A DNA stretch of 64,000 bases, taken from contig NZ_SSBQ01000002.1 in assembly GCF_004795255.1 (NCBI RefSeq), forward strand, positions 2,296,001 to 2,360,000, read 5' to 3'. The notes under the pieces are model-generated. The model saw nothing but the letters and a program-made list of their open reading frames with translations. It was not told the DNA's origin and ran no database searches. Numbering within the stretch: the first letter of the stretch is position 1; each line of letters begins with the position of its first letter. This document shows, piece after piece, positions 57,198 to 63,180 of this stretch. Source of the stretch: Streptomyces sp. RKND-216 (GTDB taxonomy: Bacteria; Actinomycetota; Actinomycetes; Streptomycetales; Streptomycetaceae). The position numbers and the translations under genes were made by a program.

Positions 57198-57600
57198 CAG
57201 GCCTGCGCCACGGCCCCCTATCTATACTGATCTCCGCACCCTCAATCACGCCACGCAATGCGTGCTCGGATTCCTCATACACCTCATGCGCAGTTCCGTG
57301 AATCTGCACGTCCCTCCCGGCCGGAACACTTGAATGCGGAATTCGCATCACGATCCCTCCTGGACCAAGCTCGTCGGCAGCATCAAGAGCCACGTCTTCA
57401 TAGTCGTGAGTCCAGGAAGTGAATTCACTATCCGTATTGCCGCCTGCGTGACGTCCCGGATCGCTATGCCCACCGTGCGGGACAGCACGCCCCTCCAATG
57501 CATCGCCATACTTAGGATGCCCGTTCGGAACTCCGCGATAAAGGTACCCATCCCCTTCACCACAGTTATGCACCAGTACCGGCGTGGCCCCCGCCAGCAC
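57190..57600 (-). CDS. Orphan polymorphic-toxin C-terminal cassette 1 (ADP-ribosyltransferase-like tip)
   Basis: Frame of 137 codons from GTG 57600, opening VLAGATPVLVHNCGEGDG, the same HINT boundary as cassette 2. The tip shows three separated motifs in the order expected of an ART fold: YLYRGVPNGHP (Arg), SEFTSWTHDYEDVA (the S-T-S-like strand) and VYEESEHALRGVIEGAEI (a Glu-rich loop). This suggests ADP-ribosyltransferase activity; it is inference from short motifs. The body of the toxin is missing, as an in-frame TGA lies 11 codons upstream. Linked to two candidate immunity genes. Confidence 0.65.
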   Translation of the reverse strand: MLAGATPVLVHNCGEGDGYLYRGVPNGHPKYGDALEGRAVPHGGHSDPGRHAGGNTDSEFTSWTHDYEDVALDAADELGPGGIVMRIPHSSVPAGRDVQIHGTAHEVYEESEHALRGVIEGAEISIDRGPWRRPGG

Positions 57601-57725
57601 ATAGTACGTGTGCGCGCCGGAAGGGCGTCACCTGCATATTCGCAGGACAGGGCTGCTTTGCCGGTCCGCTGGTGTTCGTGGAAGTGCGCTGGCGTCCGCC
57701 TCGGTTGCCGTCAGCGTTGCCGTCA
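57562..57725 (-). repeat. Direct repeat preceding cassette 1 (copy B)
   Basis: About 164 bp matching 56202-56366. On the minus strand it encodes the lost end of the toxin body (GAHTYYVLAGATPVLVHNC) after a TGA, plus upstream noncoding sequence. Confidence 0.85.
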
Positions 57726-58071
57726 GAACCCTCCGACTCGGCACAGTCGTCGACGAAGGTCGGTGGAGCGGCTTTGGGCGGGAGCTGCCTTGGGGCGAGA
57801 GATCGGGGCCCGTAAGCTTGCCGCGACTCGGGCAGCTCCTAGCCTGCCCGCAATAGCCCGATGTGGGCCCCGATCTTGGAGGCTCGCCCCAAGGTGGCTG
57901 CCTAAAGCCGTGGAGCCGACCGCCCCAGCCACGATGGCGCCCTCTTCGGTGCTCGCCTCCGCGCGCGGGCCGGCGGCCGGGCCGGAGCGGGGCGGAGACA
58001 GGAGCGTCGGCCCGGCGGCGAGCCGGGCCGCGCGGCGAGCGGAGCGAGCCCTTGATGAAGTAGAGAAACTC
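57601..58071. other. Intergenic region, toxin cassette to pif
   Basis: 471 bp. It holds the duplicated cassette leader, then the long inverted repeat (57758-57921), then a very GC-rich stretch (about 57955-58045, GGCCGG-rich short repeats). No protein gene is supported. The boundary between chromosome and integrative element should lie in or near this region, but no tRNA fragment is visible. Confidence 0.55.
57758..57921. repeat. Long imperfect inverted repeat, candidate plasmid-type origin or structured site
   Basis: Left arm 57758-57811 and right arm 57865-57921 share, in inverted order, GGTCGG, CGGCTTT, GGC, CCTTGGGGCGAG and AGATCGGGGCCC, with small gaps. The spacer contains its own hairpin (CGGGCAG at 57829 with CTGCCCG at 57844). 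The whole can fold into a branched structure. Next to pif/korSA in a rolling-circle element, a single-strand origin (compare sti of pIJ101) or a transfer site is possible; unproven. Confidence 0.6.
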
Positions 58072-58527
58072 TTACCGCGTCTCGATGAGCTGGCGGCCAT
58101 CATGGTTCCGAACATGCGGGCCATCGCTGGCAGTTGCGTCCAGTAGGCGTACTGCGTAGACCTCGCTCATCCGCTCCGTCACCTCTTCGGGCGTGAGCCA
58201 TGCGACGGCAGTCGACTCGTCAGAGGTTCGCTCGGCTCCGCCGGACGGCTTGCAGCGGAAGACGAGGGCGACGATGCCGCGCGCCAGGTTCTTGTAGATG
58301 CCGCTGAGCTGGTCCACCTCGACCCGGATGCCGGTCTCCTCGTAGACCTCGCGCCGGACACCCTCCTCCGGGGACTCGTCGAGTTCGAGTACGCCTCCGG
58401 GAAGCTCCCACTTGCCGTTGTCCGCGCGCTGGATCGCGAGGAACCTGCCGTCCTCGCGGATGACCGCTCCTGCCACTGACACGGAGTGCAGCGGCGTTGA
58501 CCGGGCTGGAGAAGTACCGATACTCAT
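58072..58527 (-). CDS. pif: Nudix-domain protein, probable Pif (conjugal immunity factor)
   Basis: 151-aa Nudix hydrolase-fold protein. The Nudix box covers residues 44-67 (GGVLELDE, then REVYEETGI). In pSAM2 the pif product has a Nudix motif and blocks redundant transfer between cells that already carry the element; divergent location next to korSA is the same here. ATG 58527 begins MSIGTSPARS; an upstream in-frame ATG (58539) would add four residues. The start codon lies within a probable KorSA operator, so KorSA likely represses it. Confidence 0.85.
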   Translation of the reverse strand: MSIGTSPARSTPLHSVSVAGAVIREDGRFLAIQRADNGKWELPGGVLELDESPEEGVRREVYEETGIRVEVDQLSGIYKNLARGIVALVFRCKPSGGAERTSDESTAVAWLTPEEVTERMSEVYAVRLLDATASDGPHVRNHDGRQLIETR

Positions 58528-58537
58528 GTATAGGAGC
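58522..58537. promoter_or_regulatory. KorSA operator O1 in the pif-korSA divergent promoter
   Basis: ACTCATGTATAGGAGC matches the palindrome ACTCATRTAYATGAGT, seen twice upstream of the next operon, at 14 of 16 positions. It covers the pif start codon and is 19 bp from the korSA start, suiting control of both genes. Confidence 0.7.
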
Positions 58538-58555
58538 ATAGGAGGAAGCAAGGAC

Positions 58556-59335
58556 ATGGGTACACCTGCGGCACGCGACTCGGCCGCCCCGAAGTATCTC
58601 CAGATCGCTGACGGCCTGGCCCAGCAGATCCGCGAGGGAGTGCTCACCCCTGGGGAGCAGGTGCCCAGCGAGTCCGAGGTGATCAAGCAGTACGGCGGCT
58701 CTGTCGGCACCGTCCGGAAGGCCATCGCCGAGCTGCGCACGGCCGGACTGGTCGAGACCCACCACGGTCGCGGTTCCTTCGTGAAGCGCCGGCCTCCGGT
58801 GCGCCGGAAGTCCTCCGACCGGTTCCGCCGCTCGCACCGTAAGGCCGGGAAGGCCGCGTACCTGGCCGAGAGCGAGCAGGCGGGGTCCACTCCGTCGGTG
58901 AACGTGCTCTACGTCGGGCCGATGGATGCGCCCGAGGAGATCGCCGAGCGCCTGGCCGTCGAGCCTGGCACGAAGGTGCTCGCTCGGCGGCGGCTGTACT
59001 TCAGTGACGGCATCCCGACCGAGGAGGCCACCTCGTACCTGCCGTGGGACGTGGTCAAGGACATCCCGGAGATGTTCGCTGAGAACCCCGGTGGCGGTGG
59101 CATCTACGCCCGCCTGGAGGAGCACGGCAACACCCTGGCCGAGTACGTCGAGACCGTCCGGGCCCGGCTGGCGACCAAGCAGGAGACGTCCGGCCTCAGC
59201 CTGAGCCCCGGCTCGCCCGTCATCCACCTGGTGCGCGAAGCGATCACGGACACCGGTCGCGTGGTCGAGGTGTGCGACACCGTGATGGCCGCCGACAAGT
59301 TCGTCCTCGACTACCGGATCACCGCCGGGGACTGA
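58556..59335 (+). CDS. korSA: GntR/HutC-family repressor, KorSA-like
   Basis: 259-aa regulator. The N-terminal GntR winged helix (QIADGLAQQIREGVLTPGEQ, VPSESEVIKQYGGSVGTVRK, ETHHGRGSFV) is followed by a UTRA/HutC domain (PGTKVLARRRLYFSDG, TSYLPWDVVKDIPEMF, ARLATKQETSGLSLSPGSPV). In pSAM2 KorSA represses pra, which activates replication and transfer, and its own gene. ATG 58556 has GGAGG and AAGGA upstream. Three operator-like palindromes lie on both sides of the gene. Confidence 0.9.
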   Translation: MGTPAARDSAAPKYLQIADGLAQQIREGVLTPGEQVPSESEVIKQYGGSVGTVRKAIAELRTAGLVETHHGRGSFVKRRPPVRRKSSDRFRRSHRKAGKAAYLAESEQAGSTPSVNVLYVGPMDAPEEIAERLAVEPGTKVLARRRLYFSDGIPTEEATSYLPWDVVKDIPEMFAENPGGGGIYARLEEHGNTLAEYVETVRARLATKQETSGLSLSPGSPVIHLVREAITDTGRVVEVCDTVMAADKFVLDYRITAGD

Positions 59336-59386
59336 CGCTCCGGCAGGTCAGAGCGTCGCGAACAAGAGACTTTCCGAAGGGACTTG

Positions 59387-59402
59387 ACTCATACACATGA
59401 GT
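59387..59402. promoter_or_regulatory. KorSA operator O2
   Basis: ACTCATACACATGAGT, an imperfect palindrome, overlaps a TTGACT (59384) that could be a -35 box for the downstream transfer operon. Confidence 0.7.
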
Positions 59403-59420
59403 GCGCGACTCTTCTAACCG

Positions 59421-59440
59421 TCACTCATATACATGAGTGA
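59421..59440. promoter_or_regulatory. KorSA operator O3
   Basis: TCACTCATATACATGAGTGA, a 20-bp palindrome mismatched only at the centre, lies 36 bp after O2 and 31 bp before the start of the transfer operon. Two operators near one promoter suggest tight repression. Confidence 0.75.
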
Positions 59441-59471
59441 CTGAGTCGATCACATCTAGAGGAGCCTCCTC

Positions 59472-59822
59472 ATGCGTCAGATCCCCGTCGACACCTCCAC
59501 CGCCTCGGTCATGGCCGCCCAGCCCGCACAGGCCAAGGTCATCAACCGGCAGACCGGCGAGATCGCCACCGACCGCGAGACCGGCGCCAAGCTGATGACC
59601 GTCGATGTCATGTTCGTCATGGACGGCAACGCCGAGATCCTGACCGTCACCGTTCCCGAGACCGGCATCTCCGGTGAGCTGACCATGGGCACGCCGCTGG
59701 CGCTGACCGGCCTGATCGCCCGGCCGTGGGAGAACGAGTTCAACGGCCAGAAGCGGCACGGCATCGCCTTCCGCGCCGTCGCCGTCACCCCGCTGACCGG
59801 TGCGAACGCTGAGGCGGCCTGA
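59472..59822 (+). CDS. Conserved AICE protein upstream of traSA
   Basis: 116-aa soluble protein: KVINRQTGEIATDRETGAKL, VDVMFVMDGNAEILTVTVPE, LTGLIARPWENEFNGQKRHG, AFRAVAVTP. The strand pattern is OB-like, so single-strand DNA binding is possible, but no family function is known to me. ATG 59472 has GAGGAG 8 nt upstream and it is the first gene behind operators O2/O3. Its stop lies 2 nt before traSA, so they are co-transcribed and probably co-translated. Confidence 0.8.
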   Translation: MRQIPVDTSTASVMAAQPAQAKVINRQTGEIATDRETGAKLMTVDVMFVMDGNAEILTVTVPETGISGELTMGTPLALTGLIARPWENEFNGQKRHGIAFRAVAVTPLTGANAEAA

Positions 59823-59824
59823 CC

Positions 59825-61174
59825 ATGGACGCGCTGACGATCGCCGCTGCGGTGGTCATCCTGGGCACGGCGGCGCTGCTGCGGTGGCGCCGCCCGGCCT
59901 GGTACTGGCTCACCTTCGGCGCCCTGGTCGCCGTGCTCTGGCTCCGCATCCGGTACGCCTCGGTCATGGAAGCCTGCGGCCTGACGGTCCCACCGTCCCG
60001 GTTGCGGCTGCTGCTGGCCAAGGCCACCCGGAGCGAGGTGCCGGCCTCTCGGGTCCCCCGCATCCGCTCACTCAAGGTCACCCGCACCGGGCTCGTGCTG
60101 CGGCTCAAGATGCGGCCGGGTCAGGACGCCTTCGACTTCGCCGCCGCCTCGGACCGTTTGCGGCACTCCTTCGGCATGCAGGGCGTCACCTCACGGGAGG
60201 TCAAGGCCGGAGTGGTCGAGCTGCGGATGACCGGCTACGACGTGCTCAAGCGCGTGCAGATGCCAGCCAAGGCCGACGCGGGCACGTTGCGGGTTCCGGT
60301 CGCGCTGCGGGAAGACGGCAGCGTGCACTACCGCGACTACCGCACCACCCCGCACGCGCTGAACATCGGCGCCACGCAGTCGGGCAAGTCCGTCTACCAG
60401 CGGCGCCTGGTCGCCGCCCTCGCCCCGCAGCAGGTCGCCCTGGTCGGCATCGACTGCAAGAACGGCGTGGAACTCGGCCCGCTCGCCCGCCGGTTCTCCG
60501 CCCTGGCCGACAACCCCGACGATGCCCTCGGCCTACTGGAAGCCCTCCTCGACCGGATGGAGGCCACATATGAGGTGATCCGGCGTGAGCAGCGCATCAG
60601 CGCCGACACCCCGGACGAGGAGATCACCGCCGACATCTGGGGCCTGCCCGAGACGCTGCGGCCGACCCCGGTGGTGCTGCTGGTGGACGAGGTCGCCGAA
60701 CTCGCCCTGTTCGCCAGCAAGGCGGAAGAGAAGCGCCGCGACGCCATCATCACCGCCCTGGTCCGGCTGGCCCAGCTCGGCCGCGCCGCCGGGATCTACG
60801 TCGAGATCTGCGGGCAGCGCTTCGGCTCCGACCTCGGAGGCGGCATCACCCTCCTGCGCTCCCAGCTCACCGGCCGCACCGCGCACCGGGTCAACGACGA
60901 GGCCTCGGCGAAGATGGCGTTCGCCGACATCGCCCCCGACGCCGTACTCGCGGCCGTGCAGATCCCGAACGAGCGTCCCGGCACGGCCGTGGTCGGTGAC
61001 TCCTCCGGCGGCTGGGTGCTGACCCGTACGCCGTTCACGACGCTGCGGCAGGCCGTCAACGCCTGCAACCGCCACGCCGACCTCACCCCCGAGGTCACCG
61101 AACTGGCCGCCTGGCGCCCCGCCCTCGATGACGCCGACGCTCGGCCCGGCGTGGACCTGACCAAGGCTGCCTAA
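59825..61174 (+). CDS. traSA: FtsK/SpoIIIE-type conjugal DNA translocase, TraSA-like
   Basis: 449-aa motor protein that pumps double-stranded DNA between mycelial cells in Streptomyces conjugation. Two membrane helices lie at the N-terminus (about residues 2-45). Walker A is GATQSGKSVY (near residue 185), Walker B is VVLLVDEVAELAL (near residue 283), followed by LVRLAQLGRAAGIYVEICGQ and GRTAHRVNDEASAKMAFAD. It is shorter than chromosomal FtsK and lacks the gamma domain, as in AICE Tra proteins. Regulated by the upstream KorSA operators through the preceding gene. Confidence 0.93.
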   Translation: MDALTIAAAVVILGTAALLRWRRPAWYWLTFGALVAVLWLRIRYASVMEACGLTVPPSRLRLLLAKATRSEVPASRVPRIRSLKVTRTGLVLRLKMRPGQDAFDFAAASDRLRHSFGMQGVTSREVKAGVVELRMTGYDVLKRVQMPAKADAGTLRVPVALREDGSVHYRDYRTTPHALNIGATQSGKSVYQRRLVAALAPQQVALVGIDCKNGVELGPLARRFSALADNPDDALGLLEALLDRMEATYEVIRREQRISADTPDEEITADIWGLPETLRPTPVVLLVDEVAELALFASKAEEKRRDAIITALVRLAQLGRAAGIYVEICGQRFGSDLGGGITLLRSQLTGRTAHRVNDEASAKMAFADIAPDAVLAAVQIPNERPGTAVVGDSSGGWVLTRTPFTTLRQAVNACNRHADLTPEVTELAAWRPALDDADARPGVDLTKAA

Positions 61175-61258
61175 ACGCTCCCCGCACACCGGTTGGCGTG
61201 ACCGCCTCGCGCCACGTCCCTACCCCACCCATGCCCGAAGACCGGAAGGAGGACCCCG

Positions 61259-61990
61259 ATGCGCTCGCTTCGCGTGGACGCCGTGCTCGTGCAAGCCGTG
61301 ATTGCCGGTGCCCTGTCCTTCGCTCACCTCCACGACATCGCCGAAGCCGCCGGACAAGACGGCTGGAAAGCCTGGGCGTACCCCATCTCCGTGGACCTTC
61401 TGCTCGTCGCCGCCTGGCGCCGACTGCGGGCCCTGCAAGCCGACGGCTCCCCGGCCGCGGCCGCGTGGACCTGGTTCCTCATCGCCCTGGCCGCATCCCT
61501 CGGCGCCAACGTGGCCACCGCCGGACTGCTCGACCTGGGCGACGTGCCCGACTGGCTGCGCATCCTCGTCGCCGGATGGCCCGCACTGGCCTTCCTCGGC
61601 GGAACCCTCCTCGTCCACTCCCCGAACAACACGGCCGAGCACACAGCCGACGAGACCGAGGACCAGGCGCTCTACGTCGACCGCGTCGAATCGACCGAGC
61701 CCGTACCCGCAACCGACCCGGCCCCGGCCGCGCTGGAGCCGACCGAAGCGCCGGCACCCCCGGCCACCCGACCCGAGCCCGAGCCCGAACCCGCTCCCGT
61801 CCAGCCGGTCGAGAAGCCCCGACAGGCTCCGGCAGCGGCGTCGGTCCCCTCCGCGCTGGTCGACCACGCCCGGAAGCTCGCCGACGCCCACCGCGCTCGT
61901 ACCGGCTCGCCCATGGACACCGACACCCTTCGCGCCCGCCTGGGCGTCCCCGCGCCGATGGCCGACGCCATCGCCGCCCAACTCACCTGA
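61259..61990 (+). CDS. DUF2637 membrane protein, SpdB-like spread protein
   Basis: 243-aa protein. The N-terminal half carries about four hydrophobic segments with the DUF2637 features LSFAHLHDIAEAAGQDGWKA and YPISVDLLLVAAWRRLRAL. The C-terminal half is Pro/Glu/Ala-rich, then ends in a small helix-turn-helix-like domain (LVDHARKLADAHRARTGSPM, TLRARLGVPAPMADAIAAQL). Spd proteins support spread of the element through the recipient mycelium. ATG 61259 has AAGGAGG 6 nt upstream. Confidence 0.83.
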   Translation: MRSLRVDAVLVQAVIAGALSFAHLHDIAEAAGQDGWKAWAYPISVDLLLVAAWRRLRALQADGSPAAAAWTWFLIALAASLGANVATAGLLDLGDVPDWLRILVAGWPALAFLGGTLLVHSPNNTAEHTADETEDQALYVDRVESTEPVPATDPAPAALEPTEAPAPPATRPEPEPEPAPVQPVEKPRQAPAAASVPSALVDHARKLADAHRARTGSPMDTDTLRARLGVPAPMADAIAAQLT

Positions 61991-62008
61991 CCAAGAGGAG
62001 GAAACGCC

Positions 62009-62149
62009 ATGGCCGGACGAGAGCCGACCTCCGCTGAGTTCCGCGACGCCGCCGACGAGATGGACGCCACCGGGCACCACTTCCTCGCCCGCGAACTGCG
62101 CGCGGAAGCCGACGAACGCGAAGCCCGCGACACCGATAAGGAGAACTGA
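62009..62149 (+). CDS. Small acidic AICE protein
   Basis: 46-aa protein rich in Glu, Asp, Arg and Ala (TSAEFRDAADEMDATGHHFL, then ARELRAEADEREARD). Strong ribosome site AGAGGAGG 8 nt before ATG 62009, tight spacing to both neighbours (18 nt and 2 nt) and coding-type GC pattern support a real gene. Predicted helical; function unknown. Confidence 0.7.
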   Translation: MAGREPTSAEFRDAADEMDATGHHFLARELRAEADEREARDTDKEN

Positions 62150-62151
62150 TC

Positions 62152-62346
62152 GTGCCTGCCCGTGACTTCTTCCACTCCGTCGAGCGCATCGGCCCGGTGC
62201 AGATCGGCACCCACCGCGACCGCCGCACCGGACAGACCCGCCACGCCGCCGTCTGCGGCGCCGAGCGCTGCGGCTGGTCCGCCGACTACGGCACACGCTC
62301 CGCCGCACAGCTCGCCGCCCGCACCCACCGCTGCCGCATCCGCTGA
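62152..62346 (+). CDS. Mobile-element transfer protein, SpdA-like
   Basis: 64-aa protein beginning VPARDFFHSVERIGPVQIGT, with AAVCGAERCGWSADYGTRSA and a final Cys (HRCRIR). The C-x4-C and later His/Cys could form a small zinc site. Similar short proteins are annotated as mobile element transfer proteins in AICEs. GTG 62152 follows the previous stop by 2 nt. Confidence 0.75.
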   Translation: MPARDFFHSVERIGPVQIGTHRDRRTGQTRHAAVCGAERCGWSADYGTRSAAQLAARTHRCRIR

Positions 62347-62363
62347 GAAGGGGAGACCGACCC

Positions 62364-62558
62364 ATGTCCGTAGAGATCCCGCTCGTCGCCCTCCTGGCCG
62401 TCTTCGGCTACTTCGGCATCAAGCTCTTCCGCCCGCCGACCTGGCTCGTCGTGACCCTCCTTCTCGGCGGCTTCCTCCTGGCCGACACATTCATCGCCCC
62501 CGTCATCGAGGGCGGCGCCGAGACCGGCACACAGATCGTCAACAACACCAACGACTGA
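62364..62558 (+). CDS. Small membrane protein of the spd cluster
   Basis: 64-aa protein with two hydrophobic segments (VEIPLVALLAVFGYFGIKLF and WLVVTLLLGGFLLADTFIAP) joined by a short Arg-Pro-Pro turn. This is the size and type of SpdC-like spread proteins of pSAM2-type elements. ATG 62364 has AAGGGGAGA 7 nt upstream. Confidence 0.8.
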   Translation: MSVEIPLVALLAVFGYFGIKLFRPPTWLVVTLLLGGFLLADTFIAPVIEGGAETGTQIVNNTND

Positions 62559-62573
62559 ACGAAGGGACCTGCC

Positions 62574-62906
62574 ATGTTCCGACCCAAGTACCCCACCACC
62601 CCGGCCCCGACCGGCAACGCCACCCGCGTCGTCGCCCCGACCACCGTCCGACCCGGCGCCCCCATCGAGCCGACCGGCTGCGACTCCCCGGCTCCGACCA
62701 ATCCGCCGGCCAACCCGGCCCCCGCTGCTCCGGCCCGGATCACCCCGGGCACGGCCGCCGCACTCGTGGCCGGTGGAACCGCGGCCGTCCTCGTCGTCGG
62801 CACGGTCCTGGTCTCCATGCTGCTGGCCGTCGCCATCACCGCCGCCTCGCTCGCGGTCACCGCGCTGGTCATCCGCTCCCTGCTTCACGGCCAGCACCAG
62901 CGCTGA
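62574..62906 (+). CDS. SpdD-like membrane protein
   Basis: 110-aa protein. A Pro/Thr/Ala-rich first half (YPTTPAPTGNATRVVAPTTV, PANPAPAAPARITPG) is followed by a long hydrophobic region forming one or two helices (TAAVLVVGTVLVSMLLAVAI, AASLAVTALVIRSLL). Resembles SpdD proteins of Streptomyces conjugative elements. ATG 62574 is 15 nt after the previous stop. Confidence 0.8.
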   Translation: MFRPKYPTTPAPTGNATRVVAPTTVRPGAPIEPTGCDSPAPTNPPANPAPAAPARITPGTAAALVAGGTAAVLVVGTVLVSMLLAVAITAASLAVTALVIRSLLHGQHQR

Positions 62907-62994
62907 CCGGCCCTCCGGGGCGGCACCGATACCGCCAAGCATCCGCCGCCCCGGCAGGACTCCAGCCCCCAACCAACCAGAAGGGACACCCATC

Positions 62995-63180
62995 ATGGCC
63001 CACACCATCCCCGCCCGCCGGATGCGGCACTGCCGCGACTGCGACGGCTTCCCCGTCGTCGCCATCGACACCGGTCAGCTCCACCCGGACGGCACCCGCC
63101 GCACCCTCCGCGTGGTCTGCAAGACCTGCCACGGCACCGGCCTCACCCCGCTCCGCGTCGCCGCTGAGGTGCGCGCATGA
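62995..63180 (+). CDS. Small zinc-ribbon-like AICE protein upstream of repSA
   Basis: 61-aa protein with two Cys pairs: MRHCRDCDGFPVV (C-x2-C) and VVCKTCHGTGL (C-x2-C), forming a probable zinc ribbon or DnaJ-like zinc finger half. ATG 62995 has AAGGGA about 9 nt upstream, and its stop overlaps the repSA start (ATGA), so translation of the initiator is coupled to it. Function unknown. Confidence 0.8.
   Translation: MAHTIPARRMRHCRDCDGFPVVAIDTGQLHPDGTRRTLRVVCKTCHGTGLTPLRVAAEVRA

Noticed and set aside
57601..58071. tRNA 3' end or att site at the left limit of the integrative element
   Set aside because: No tRNA-like sequence found; the matching copy would be beyond the window, so the att core cannot be identified by repeat search here.
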